Assembly (NCBI GenBank): GCA_017557665.1
Contig: JAFYYI010000054.1
Location: 1-45,063, forward strand
Direction: 5' to 3'
DNA: 45,063 bases
Origin: Muribaculaceae bacterium
Lineage (GTDB): Bacteria > Bacteroidota > Bacteroidia > Bacteroidales > Muribaculaceae
Position 1 is the stretch's first letter. The number at the start of each line of letters is the position of its first letter. The translations under genes were made by a program, and so were the position numbers. A model generated the notes under the pieces. The model was not told where the DNA came from. It saw only the letters and a program-made list of their open reading frames with translations, and made no database searches. Shown piece by piece: positions 24,610 through 34,000 of the stretch.

Positions 24610-26655
24610 TCACTCCTCTGACGCACTATCTTTTTCTTTCAGTCCAAACTTGGGATCCACCTTGACAATCATGGCCACGATGATGGTGCAAGCACAGCAA
24701 ATCATTGTCCAGATGAAGAAGTTCTGGTAGCCCACAAGATCCTCGAGCCAGCCAGCCATCATACCCATCATCATCGACAAGGCCATGAAGCCGGTGCAGA
24801 TAGCGTAGTGGGCAGTCTTATACGGTCCCTCGCTATAATAGATGAGGTACAGCATATATGCAGTGAAACCAAAGCCGTAGCCAAACTGCTCAACAAAGAC
24901 GCAAATGTTAATTGTCAGCAGGTTCTGATCCTGGGTAAAAGCCAAGTAGATGAACGTCAAACAGGTCAACGACATGCTCCATGCCATGGGCTGCAGCCAG
25001 TGCTTGAGACCACCCTTTGCCGCCACGATTCCACCGATGATGCCTCCGATTGTCAAGCCGATAATACCGACGGTGCCGTAAACGATGCCCACCTCACTGG
25101 TTGACAAAGCCAAACCACCCTTGTCCAACGGGTCGACGAGGAACGGCATGATGATCTTGGTCAACTGAGCCTCGGGGAAACGGTAGAAAAGCATGAACAG
25201 GATGGCTGCAACAGTCTGCCACACTGGGAACTTGGTGAAGAATGTCCTGAATGTATCCAGGAAGCCTCTGACGATTTCGCTTGAAGTCTTCTTCTCCTGG
25301 TTGGAATCGACAGCAGGCCTGGGCAGTGCCCAAGTGTGGTATATCACAACTATCAGGAAGAAGACCGACAGCACGACGAACACAATGGCCCAGGCCAGCG
25401 GAATGTTACCCGATGTGCCCAGGAACGACGACGAGACGTCTTTCTTGATTTTGTTATCCACCGTGAAGTAGATATAGGCCAGTTTGTCCCAGTTGTTCTC
25501 GTTGAAGACGATGCGTGACTGCGACGCCTTGATGTCGGTGCTGCCCTTATCGTTGGCGAGGTTCAAGACATATTCCTTGCCTGCCTCAGGCTTCTTGTTG
25601 AGGCGCACAGCCACTACAGCAAAGTTGTTGCCCTGATTGTTGGACTTCACCTGCTTGAACTTGTCGGGGAATGTCCTGGCAATCCAGGCTTCGAAGGCGT
25701 TTATCTCCTCGGTCTTCTTTGCAAGTTCCTCGGCAGCAGCGGCTATGCGTTTACCATCGGGACCTTCACCATAATATATGTATCGGCCATTCTCCCAGGA
25801 GCTGTTGACCAGCACGAATTTCTGTCCCTGAAATTCAATGTCGTCATCCTCGGTAAAAGCGGGATCAGGTATGTAGAAGCCGTTGGCGATATTCGTCTTC
25901 TCGATAGAGTCGGCGATGGCTTTAGAATAGGCCGTAAAGTCCATCACCGAGTCGCCCGACGCAAAATCTTTGGGTGCATTCACCGATGTCTTGATGTCGG
26001 TAGCACTGGTCACGAAACAGATTTCCTTGCCTGCCTGATCAGTGGCTGGGAGATTGCTAGGGAGTACTGCTGTAACAGGCGCGCTGTCCACACCGGCTTC
26101 GATGTTGATGCGGACAGGTTCAAGGCCCGAATTCATCTCGATGACACCTGCCAAAATCACAAGCAAGCCCTGGCCTACAACAGTAGCAATGCGATAGAAC
26201 GTGGAACGGATGCCCACAAACAGCGACTGCTCATGCTCGGTCAGAGCCAGCATATAGAAGCCGTCTGCAGCGATATCGTGCGTTGCACTAGCAAAACCCA
26301 TCAGCATGAACACCGCAAATGTAAGCTGTACCCACCACGATGTCGGGATAGTGAATGCAATGCCCGCCAACGCAATAGCGACAATCCACTGCATGATGAT
26401 GACCCACCAGCGTTTGGACTTGATAATGTCCACAAACGGACTCCAAAAGGGCTTAATTACCCACGGCAGTCCCAACCATCCCGTGTAAAGGGCAATATCG
26501 GTGTTGGACATGCCCAGACGCTTGTACATGATTACCGAAATCGTCATCACCGCCACGTAGGGCAAGCCCTGGGCGAAATAAAGCGTCGGTATCCATGCCC
26601 ATGGTGAGCGCTTTGTCGCTTTTTGTTCTTGACTGTCTTTCATCTTTATCTTCAT
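24610..26655 (-). CDS. AmpG-family murein-fragment permease with a large insertion
   Basis: This is an MFS permease of 681 residues, against about 490 for E. coli AmpG. The N-terminal half carries the AmpG segments YFAQGLPYV, WVIKPFWSPFVD and SATHDIAADG. Residues about 177-417 are a hydrophilic insertion unlike AmpG, probably outside the membrane. The C-terminal membrane half resumes near 418. AmpG imports GlcNAc-anhydroMurNAc muropeptides by proton symport; here the cargo could be MurNAc or a murein disaccharide. MKDSQEQK (26643) is an alternative start. The SpoIID gene ends 6 bases upstream. The family call is firm; cargo and insertion role are not known. Confidence 0.87.
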   Translation of the reverse strand: MKIKMKDSQEQKATKRSPWAWIPTLYFAQGLPYVAVMTISVIMYKRLGMSNTDIALYTGWLGLPWVIKPFWSPFVDIIKSKRWWVIIMQWIVAIALAGIAFTIPTSWWVQLTFAVFMLMGFASATHDIAADGFYMLALTEHEQSLFVGIRSTFYRIATVVGQGLLVILAGVIEMNSGLEPVRINIEAGVDSAPVTAVLPSNLPATDQAGKEICFVTSATDIKTSVNAPKDFASGDSVMDFTAYSKAIADSIEKTNIANGFYIPDPAFTEDDDIEFQGQKFVLVNSSWENGRYIYYGEGPDGKRIAAAAEELAKKTEEINAFEAWIARTFPDKFKQVKSNNQGNNFAVVAVRLNKKPEAGKEYVLNLANDKGSTDIKASQSRIVFNENNWDKLAYIYFTVDNKIKKDVSSSFLGTSGNIPLAWAIVFVVLSVFFLIVVIYHTWALPRPAVDSNQEKKTSSEIVRGFLDTFRTFFTKFPVWQTVAAILFMLFYRFPEAQLTKIIMPFLVDPLDKGGLALSTSEVGIVYGTVGIIGLTIGGIIGGIVAAKGGLKHWLQPMAWSMSLTCLTFIYLAFTQDQNLLTINICVFVEQFGYGFGFTAYMLYLIYYSEGPYKTAHYAICTGFMALSMMMGMMAGWLEDLVGYQNFFIWTMICCACTIIVAMIVKVDPKFGLKEKDSASEE

Positions 26656-26661
26656 TTTAAG

Positions 26662-27996
26662 TTAGTATCTTCTTTCGATGCTGGCACCCACGAAGTAGTG
26701 CAGCAGAATCTGCTTGTAGTTGTAGCCTTTGGCGCCCATCACGGCGGCTCCAATTTGGCACAGGCCTGCACCATGGCCCCACCCTGCTCCGCGCAGGACG
26801 AATTTTGAGGGATAGCCCTCTTCGTCCTTGTCGTGCTTCTCGACAACAAATGCCGAACTGTACAAGCACGAGGGCGACAAGGCATAACGGATAGTCAATT
26901 CCTTGCCGATGATGCGTTCACGCTTCTCGCCGACGATGCGCAGGCGGTACAACCTGCCGCTGGTGCCGCGCGCCACAGGCTGCAGGTCGCGGATGCGGCC
27001 ATAGTCGATGCCCGTGCGCTGCTTGATCAACGCGGCGAGTTCGTCTTGGGTATATTCCACCTTCCAGCGATAGAAGTCCTTGGTCTCCTGGTCATAATCG
27101 TTGAGCACCTGGGAGAGGATTTCGGGGTCAGTGGTGTTGCAGAAGGCACTGGGGCTGGACAAAATCCACTCGGCAGCATTGTCCTCGCGGGTAAGGTCGG
27201 GGAAATCCTCCTCGTTCTCGCCATCGCGGCGTGCCTCCAGATAGTCGTGGTGTTGCGGTTCCCAGCAGTTTTCAAATTCCTCCATCACGCCACCGCAGGA
27301 CTTGGAGAAACGGGCGTCACACAGTGCGCCGCCGTGCATGAGCACCTGGCCCCAAGTGGCACGCACTGCCTGCTCGACCTTCTCGGTGGTGGCACGGGTG
27401 ATACCCTGGTAGCGCTGGCAGTGGTCATCGGCACACACGTCGAAGTTGACATGGTCGTCACGGTCCCACCACTTGACCTGCTCCTCGGGGGTATCCATCA
27501 TCTCGCCCTCGGCTTGCGGATTGCGCTCGTTGGCTTTGACGGTCTCCTCGGTGTGGATTTGCGCCAACAGCCAGCTGCGGGAGATGACGGCATGGGCTTT
27601 CAGCAGTTCAAGCGAGGCATTGGCACTCATCTCGCTGGAAATGACGCTCAGCAGGTAGTCCTCAACACTCAGCACATTGACGGGCGTCAAATTGCCGTCC
27701 TCCACAATGAGGTGCAGGGCACCCTTGAAGGTCTGGTCCTCCTGGCGTTTCCAGTGGAAACTCACACCGATGGTCACCCCTTTCAAGGTAAATGAGGCAT
27801 TCTCGCCATCGACAGGTTCAAAGAGCAGTTCACCGTAATGGTTACCGCACCATTCCACCTGTCCATCGACACAGCGGGCCGTCTGATTTCCGTTGCACAC
27901 GGCACCATTCACTCGGTAGTCACCATTGAGCACGAAATCAATCGACGGCTCATTCATGATGCCCACTCTCACTTGCGGTATCTGTTTCTCGTCCAT
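26662..27996 (-). CDS. SpoIID/LytB domain protein without a signal peptide
   Basis: This is a 444-residue protein with a SpoIID/LytB domain. The core VEDYLLSVISSEMSANAS followed by LELLKAHAVISRSW matches the SpoIID consensus, and E122 corresponds to the catalytic glutamate of SpoIID lytic transglycosylases. SpoIID cuts glycan strands stripped of peptides. The N-terminus (MDEKQIPQVRVGIM) is charged and shows no signal peptide or membrane segment, so it may act in the cytoplasm on imported fragments. The C-terminal GAGWGHGAGLCQIGA block is also typical of the family. It is followed after 6 bases by AmpG and preceded by DUF4922. Confidence 0.88.
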   Translation of the reverse strand: MDEKQIPQVRVGIMNEPSIDFVLNGDYRVNGAVCNGNQTARCVDGQVEWCGNHYGELLFEPVDGENASFTLKGVTIGVSFHWKRQEDQTFKGALHLIVEDGNLTPVNVLSVEDYLLSVISSEMSANASLELLKAHAVISRSWLLAQIHTEETVKANERNPQAEGEMMDTPEEQVKWWDRDDHVNFDVCADDHCQRYQGITRATTEKVEQAVRATWGQVLMHGGALCDARFSKSCGGVMEEFENCWEPQHHDYLEARRDGENEEDFPDLTREDNAAEWILSSPSAFCNTTDPEILSQVLNDYDQETKDFYRWKVEYTQDELAALIKQRTGIDYGRIRDLQPVARGTSGRLYRLRIVGEKRERIIGKELTIRYALSPSCLYSSAFVVEKHDKDEEGYPSKFVLRGAGWGHGAGLCQIGAAVMGAKGYNYKQILLHYFVGASIERRY

Positions 27997-28016
27997 ATTA
28001 TTGTTATTTTTTGTTT

Positions 28017-28042
28017 CTCTAAACCATAAACTCTAAACTTCC
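28017..28042. repeat. Heptamer-like repeat upstream of the SpoIID gene
   Basis: CTCTAAACCATAAACTCTAAACTTCC contains two CTCTAAA units around a degenerate one, in the DUF4922-SpoIID gap. On the coding strand it reads TTTAGAG. Confidence 0.6.
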
Positions 28043-28066
28043 AATTGAGTAGGCCTCGCAATTGGG

Positions 28067-29026
28067 TTAAAACGGTTGGAGGTCTTCCCAATGCTGGTTG
28101 AATCCTGTAATCACCGGGGTCAGTTCTTGGCGTGTCATGCAGACTTCGTCATATAGGGCCCGGATCATTTCGGGCGTCAGGATTTCAAAGTCTTTCTTTT
28201 CGGGGACGGCCCACAAGCCGCCCATATCGACAGCCCCGGGGCTGAGCAGCAGACGGCCTTCGCCCTCGCCATAGCAGGCTGGACGGTGCTTGCGCCGCGG
28301 GAAGATGACCAGATGCCACTGGCGATTGGTCATGTTCCACCAGCACAACACGTTGACCATAGGCTCATCGCTGCCATCAGGCACCGGCAGCAGCGACAGC
28401 AGGCGCAGGACATAACGCTCGGCAGCACGTTGGGTAGAAGTCTCTATCGTGAAGAGGTTACGTCCCAACGAGTCAACGTAGCCGATAAAGCCCTCGTCGC
28501 CGTCGGCCAGCATGTGGGTCGTGGCATGAGCCATCTCGTCACATAGCGGCATCTCACCTTTGGCACCTGCCTGGAAATGGGCATGATCGGGTGCCGAAGC
28601 GCCACATTGCGGCCCATTGAAGAAGATGACAAACCCGGGCAAATCTTTGGCCAACTGCAACATGTCCCCCACCCTGTCGGCAATGTGTTGCGGCACATGC
28701 CGCAGGTCGGCTATCGTGAGGTGACGCTTGAAGATGGGATAGGGATTTACTTGAATCTTGTAATGGTCACCCCATAGCACGGCTTTCTGTTTGACGGGCT
28801 GATGGCCGCTGCACAGGAAACACTCGCGACGGGCCAGCGACTTCTTGTCGATGGCGGCTGCCGACGAGCGTCGTCGTTCTGGATTGAATTGCAGCCTGAT
28901 GGTCGCTTCGCCCAATTGCAGCGAACGCGTGGCGACACTGGCCAGCGCCGCATAATTGGCGCCAGCCAAGTCCCAGTCACGCATCTGCCGGGAAATGAGC
29001 CTATCGATCACCTTGCTGTAATCCAT
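28067..29026 (-). CDS. DUF4922 protein, GalT/HIT-superfamily nucleotidyltransferase or phosphorylase-like
   Basis: This is a cytoplasmic protein of 319 residues. It has a CFLC pair (C69, C72), as in the zinc site of galactose-1-phosphate uridylyltransferase, the segment NPYPIFKRHLTI, and the active-site block PDHAHFQAG with H148, H150 and Q152, matching the GalT/HIT histidine motif. Relatives include GalT and the GDP-L-galactose phosphorylase VTC2. The reaction is therefore probably nucleotidyl transfer to, or phosphorolysis of, a sugar phosphate or nucleotide sugar. Its place between an amidase/GT2 pair and SpoIID/AmpG/NamZ suggests a murein sugar as substrate, but no member of known function is identified here. 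Confidence 0.78.
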   Translation of the reverse strand: MDYSKVIDRLISRQMRDWDLAGANYAALASVATRSLQLGEATIRLQFNPERRRSSAAAIDKKSLARRECFLCSGHQPVKQKAVLWGDHYKIQVNPYPIFKRHLTIADLRHVPQHIADRVGDMLQLAKDLPGFVIFFNGPQCGASAPDHAHFQAGAKGEMPLCDEMAHATTHMLADGDEGFIGYVDSLGRNLFTIETSTQRAAERYVLRLLSLLPVPDGSDEPMVNVLCWWNMTNRQWHLVIFPRRKHRPACYGEGEGRLLLSPGAVDMGGLWAVPEKKDFEILTPEMIRALYDEVCMTRQELTPVITGFNQHWEDLQPF

Positions 29027-29038
29027 TGGTTATATTTT

Positions 29039-29068
29039 TAGATGTTAGATGTTAGACTTTAGACCTCA
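29039..29068. repeat. Left heptamer array flanking the four-helix-bundle gene
   Basis: Units TTAGATG, TTAGATG, TTAGACT, TTAGACC follow one another. The array is inverted relative to the right array at 29470-29528. It includes the stop codon of the four-helix-bundle gene (29059-29061). Confidence 0.8.
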
Positions 29069-29430
29069 GACTTAGAGGCTATAGCATTAAATAATGCAAA
29101 GAGCATTTTGCTGATTTCGGTAATCAAATCTCTTGACTTGGCAGATTGGGCAACGCTAATATAATTCAAGCGTTCACAAATTTCAATATGAGTCAATAAC
29201 TCCCAAAGAGAACCTCGCGCAATAGAAATAAATCGATTATACTCTTTATCAGTATCTCTTCCTTGACCTTCGGCAATATTCGCTGGTATAGAGATTGCTG
29301 ATCTCCGCATTTGGTCAGACAAGGAATAAGTCTCCTCACGAGGAAGCAATCTTACCAGTGAGTAAACTTCCATAGTAAGATCCATGGCCTTTTGCCAAAC
29401 GATTAATTTTCTAAAGTCACTCGATTTCAT
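29059..29430 (-). CDS. Four-helix bundle protein (23S rRNA intervening-sequence family)
   Basis: This is a 123-residue protein of the S23/IVS four-helix bundle family. Family marks are the opening FRKLIVWQKAMDL, SDQMRRSAISIPANIAEGQGR in the middle, and FISIARGSLWELLTHIE after it. The family occurs inside intervening sequences of 23S rRNA and, as here, in ordinary gene clusters; its function is not settled. The gene is clearly richer in A+T than its neighbours. It is enclosed by inverted arrays of TCTAACA/TTAGATG repeats, and its last codons and stop fall in the left array, which suggests insertion as a unit. Both neighbours are on the same strand. Confidence 0.9.
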   Translation of the reverse strand: MKSSDFRKLIVWQKAMDLTMEVYSLVRLLPREETYSLSDQMRRSAISIPANIAEGQGRDTDKEYNRFISIARGSLWELLTHIEICERLNYISVAQSAKSRDLITEISKMLFALFNAIASKSEV

Positions 29431-29469
29431 TATAGATATTGATTATAGTGCTATCCCAATCTTTCCAAT

Positions 29470-29528
29470 AGACCTAACGTCTAACATCTAATGTCTAACA
29501 TCTAACGTCTAAAATCTAACGTCTAAAA
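29470..29528. repeat. Right heptamer array flanking the four-helix-bundle gene
   Basis: About eight units of TCTAACG/TCTAACA/TCTAATG/TCTAAAA run from 29470 to the GT2 stop codon at 29530. GTCTAACATCTAA here is the reverse complement of part of the left array, giving about 13-15 bp of inverted match around the gene. Confidence 0.82.
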
Positions 29529-29529
29529 C

Positions 29530-31014
29530 CTATTTCTTATTCATCGCGATGCGGGCCTGGAGTTCCCAGGTGCGGATGCGGTCTTTGTACAGGTTGTTGC
29601 GGTTCATCTTCTCCACGTCGAGCGCCGCATCGCTGTTGTCGTCCCAGCGACGGCACAGATAGACGGGTTCATAGACGCGGCCAATCTGATAGTAGCGCGA
29701 GATGTTCAGGCCCAGGGCATAGTCCTCACCGTAACTTGTGTTGGGAATCTTCACTTCACGCAGCACGGGCGTGTAGAAAGCACGGGGAGCGCCCAAGCCG
29801 TTGATGCGCAGAGCATTGTTGCGGCCATTGCTGGGCGTCCACTCCCTGTGGTCGATGATGCCAGGGGGAATGGGATTGAGGTGGATGTCGGTCATCTGGT
29901 AGGTGCCCACAACCATGGCCACATTCTGCTCGTAGAAGGCGTCAACCATCGTCTGCAGCGTGTGCTCGTCCTTGTACATATCGTCGCTATCGAGCTGCAC
30001 GATAAACTTGCCGGCATTCTTGCGGTGGGCAGCGAGGTTCCAGTAACCGCCGATACCCATGTCGTAGTAGTCGGCAATGATGTGAATCAGGCGAGGGTCA
30101 TTGTACTCGGCGATGGCCTCACGGGTACCGTCGGTCGAGAAGTTGTCCACAACCATCAGGTTGAACTTGAAATTGCACTCCTGCTTGAGTACCGAGTCGA
30201 TGGCGTCGCGGATGGTGCGAATGCGGTTGCGCACGGGAATCATCACCGTTGCCTCGACCTCAAAGTCGTCCTGGTCAAACTCGATGTGGCGGAAGTTGGG
30301 CACTTCCTCCCCGTTTTCCTCACGTGTGGGAGCCAGATAGCCACCGATTTCCTTGAGGTGTTCGGTGCAGGCCTTTTCCATCTCGATCTGGCGTCCACGG
30401 TTACGCGGGTCCACATAGTCAAAGTTCTTCTCGCCACTCGTGCGAGTGTCGAGTTCGACATCGCTGTAGAGGAACTCGTTGATGTGGGTGATGGCAGCGA
30501 ACTGCGACAACTTGAGGCGCAGGTCATACAGGCCGGCAAACTCGTAGTTGGCCTTCATGGCCTCGACGGCCTTCTTGAAGCAGCAGCCGCAGAAGAACAT
30601 CACTGAACCGAAGTCGAAGTCATCCCTGAGACTGCCCATCTGGTAATCGATAACTGGAGCCTTGTCGGCGCCCTTGTCCGTCACATTGTAGTGGTCGGCA
30701 TAGAGCATGCCCGACTGGGTATCATCGCCCAACTTGGCGAAGCGTTCCAGCGAGAAGGGGCCCATCTTCAAGGTGTCATACTTGGTGTAGAGCAGCACAT
30801 AGTCGGCATCGGCACGCTGTGCTATCTCCCTCATCGTGGCGCTCGAGAAGAGCACATTGACGGGCACCATTTCACAACCCTCAACAGGTTTGGGATTGTC
30901 CACTGTAGCGAGCAGATAAATCTTGTTCACCAGTTCCTCACCTTTGAGGTGCTCAATGGTCTGTGCAGCCTGCTCGGGGCTCACGAACGGAATAAAGCAA
31001 TTAATTCTTCCCAT
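29530..31014 (-). CDS. Glycosyltransferase family 2 protein with an extra N-terminal domain
   Basis: This is a 494-residue cytoplasmic glycosyltransferase. The C-terminal GT-A domain starts near residue 255 ([12 protein letters not shown]) and holds [11 protein letters not shown] and the metal-binding [11 protein letters not shown], so nucleotide-sugar binding is intact. The N-terminal 250 residues look like a second GT2-like domain: an opening [27 protein letters not shown] near residue 88 and a cysteine-rich MFFCGCC near 160. No DxD is evident there, so that half may be inactive or a partner-binding domain. Acceptor and donor are unknown. It lies between the secreted amidase and the four-helix-bundle insert on the same strand. 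Confidence 0.82.
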   Translation of the reverse strand: MGRINCFIPFVSPEQAAQTIEHLKGEELVNKIYLLATVDNPKPVEGCEMVPVNVLFSSATMREIAQRADADYVLLYTKYDTLKMGPFSLERFAKLGDDTQSGMLYADHYNVTDKGADKAPVIDYQMGSLRDDFDFGSVMFFCGCCFKKAVEAMKANYEFAGLYDLRLKLSQFAAITHINEFLYSDVELDTRTSGEKNFDYVDPRNRGRQIEMEKACTEHLKEIGGYLAPTREENGEEVPNFRHIEFDQDDFEVEATVMIPVRNRIRTIRDAIDSVLKQECNFKFNLMVVDNFSTDGTREAIAEYNDPRLIHIIADYYDMGIGGYWNLAAHRKNAGKFIVQLDSDDMYKDEHTLQTMVDAFYEQNVAMVVGTYQMTDIHLNPIPPGIIDHREWTPSNGRNNALRINGLGAPRAFYTPVLREVKIPNTSYGEDYALGLNISRYYQIGRVYEPVYLCRRWDDNSDAALDVEKMNRNNLYKDRIRTWELQARIAMNKK

Positions 31015-31093
31015 GATTGTCGTTTCTTTTTATATTATTGTTATTGTATTGATTTTCTTTTTCTTGATAAGGTCTTTAGGGACTTTAAGGGCC

Positions 31094-34000
31094 TTACTGG
31101 CACAGGAATTCCATGATGCGGGTCATCAGGCTGGTGCGCTCCTGGGCAGTGGTCACCGTCTCGAGGGGGAAGCCCATGATCACGGTGCGGTAGTTGCCAC
31201 GGTCGCTGGCGATGGCGGCGGGCAGGCCGTTCTCGCCATAGCGCATCCAAGTGAAGCCGCGGTCATCGCTGGCACGGATGGCATCGGGAGACTCGACGGC
31301 ATAACTCTTGTCGTTGAGTTTGCTGACGAAACTCCAGGCACCGGGTGCCGAAAGGCGGGTGTCGGGACTGTCAACTGATGTAATGGTGCCGTCGAGCGAA
31401 GCCCTGCCATGCAGGTACTCAAAACCGAGGACGTTCTTGACAAAGGTCTTGCCTGCCTCGTCGTTCTTCCCTGCCGCATTATCCCACAGGTCACTGCCCA
31501 CATAGGCACCCGAGAGCAGCACGCTGCCACCATTCTCGGTGAAACGGGTCAAGGCGCTCTTCAGGCCCGGGGTGTAAATCTTGAAACGTGTGGGCATGAG
31601 ACCGCTACCGGTCTTGATTTCCTTCTGCTTACCCAGGATGAGGTCCATCAGGCGGTAGCCGTTGGTGTTGTAGTTGTCTTCCAGAGCCTGCTGGCTGCAC
31701 GACACGAAGGAGTAACCAGCGTTCATCAGTGCCTCGCCATGCAAGGCCGGATAATCGAAGTTGTTACCGGCCACGTTCATCGTCTCGTGGTCGCTGCGGC
31801 TGGAGCCGAAGCCGGGTGCATCATCGTCTTTCCACTCGATGGCACGGCGGAACTCATATTGTGAGCCCAGGTAGTTGATTTGCTGCATGTAAGGCACGCC
31901 ATGGTCCTTGTTGTCATCAAATCCGGCACGGTCGGGACCGTCAAACCAGTCGGGAGCGCTCACGCGGGTGAAACCGTTCACCACGAGCACGTCGCCCTGG
32001 CTGTCGGCTGCCTCACCCAGGCTGAGCGTCTCGCTGGGGAAGCTGCGTCCGCCGTCGTTCATGGCAATGATGCGGTAGGAGTGAATCTTGTTGTCGTTGA
32101 TGCGCACGCTGTATTGAGGACCACGCACGGTGGCAATTTCCTTGAAAGCGCCGTCCAGACCCACGCGCTCACACACGATGTAGCTGGTGGCATCGGCGTT
32201 GTCACTCAGGTCATCATGGGTGGGATTCCACGTGAGCAAGTAGTGACCCTTGTCGGTCTTGTTGATGGCAAACGTGTTGACGGGCAACGGCTGCACGACA
32301 TAGCTGCGGTGGTCGCGCTGGGAAATGAACTTCAACATACCTTTATATATAGAACGGCTCACGTCGAAACGGAACATCGGGTCGAGACCGTATTTCATGT
32401 CGGCGAAGTTCTGGTGAGAAAGCAACTCCATGAGCACAGCGGGCACCTCGGGCACGCGTGCCTCGTAGTAACTCTTGTCCCACATGCCGCGGCGCGTCCA
32501 GTTGGGTTCCCACTTGGCACGGATATCCTTGACAATCTCGGTGGAGAGCAGGTTGCAGTAGCGGCGTGACAACTCACGCGGCGTGCCGTTGGCATACTTG
32601 CCGAATTGCTTGCCATTGCTGTTGGTGCAATAAATCAGCAGCGTGCCCACAATCTCGTCGTCGGGCGTAGCGCCTGCATCGGTGTGCAGACAGAAGGAGA
32701 TGTCCACAGGCACATTCAGGCCACCACGCTTGGGCAACACGTCGCTGCCGCCGGCAAGGTAGTTGACCCACGCGCCACGACTACGGTAATCGTCGGTGTA
32801 ATCGTTGATGCCGTGAGAGGAGGAATAGACGCTGTCGGGGAAACCGGCCCACTGCAGATAGTAGCGCGAACCCAGGTGGAACCAGGGATGCTCGCCACTG
32901 CCCACATAACTGTATTCCACACCAGGCTTGCCCAGGTATTTCTCGTTCTCCTGCTCAGCGGCAAGGCGTATATTCTCCTCGGTGGGCAAAGCCACGCGGC
33001 GCACGATGTTGCCTTTACCGCCGCCCACCTTGATGGCGTCGGCAGTGATGACGGCATCCTTGTCTTCACTCAGGTTAGACACCTCGACAACGGCCTTGTT
33101 CATACCCTTGGCCAGGGGGAAGGTGCCCAGATAAACCCACACGCCGCCAGCCATTGTCTGGTCAACCCTGAACTGGCGGGTACCACTCAGGCTGTTCACA
33201 GTATAGGTCACATCACGAGCGCTTTTGGGCAATGATTTATAGGAAATGTACACAGCAAACTCGCCAGCCTCGGGCATCTCAACGTCCCAAGTGGCGGTCG
33301 AGAGTTTCTTTTTGTCCTTCTCGGCCTTGACCATGCGGTAAGTGCCCTCGGTGAAAGGATTCTCGAAGTCCTTGTATTGCGGGCGAAGGAATGCGAAACC
33401 GCTGTCCTTGCCGCTTTCCCATTTGCGCTTGCCGTTATGCTCGGTGTAGCCCTGCTGGGCCTCACCGCCGTCGTTATCGACCACGGCACCGATGTTGTGC
33501 GTGTCACGCTCACGGGCATTCCACACATAGGCGCCGGCATTCTCCAGCATCGGGATGAGGAACGGCAGCACATAGCTGTGGGTGTACATGTCCTCAACGG
33601 TCTGCATCAGGCGTGCACGCTGCCACTCCCAACGATTAAGCTTAGGCTCGAAATACCAGCCATGGCTGGGCCACATCGCCACAATATTGCCATCAAGGCC
33701 ATGCTTGTAATGACGGTTGGCGTCAAGTTCCGAGACAAAGGGCTTGTGGCTGCGCTTGTAGGCTGGCTCATAGTCGGCAAAGTACTTGTTGATGTCATTG
33801 CCCACGATGGTGATGAGCACGGGATTGTCGCTATAGTCAGCGCCCAAAGCCTCACGGATCTCGTCACGCATCTGCTCTACCCCAGCCTGGGTGAACGGCA
33901 CGTCACCGAAGTTTTCACTCACGTCGACTTTCACCGTATCGTTCTCAAACGTCAGGGAACGCACTTTCAGGTCGCCCACACCCATGTGCTCGGGCAGTTT

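Noticed and set aside
29039..29528. Insertion sequence
   Set aside because: Inverted arrays enclose a gene, but the gene is an IVS-family four-helix bundle, not a transposase, and no target duplication is evident.
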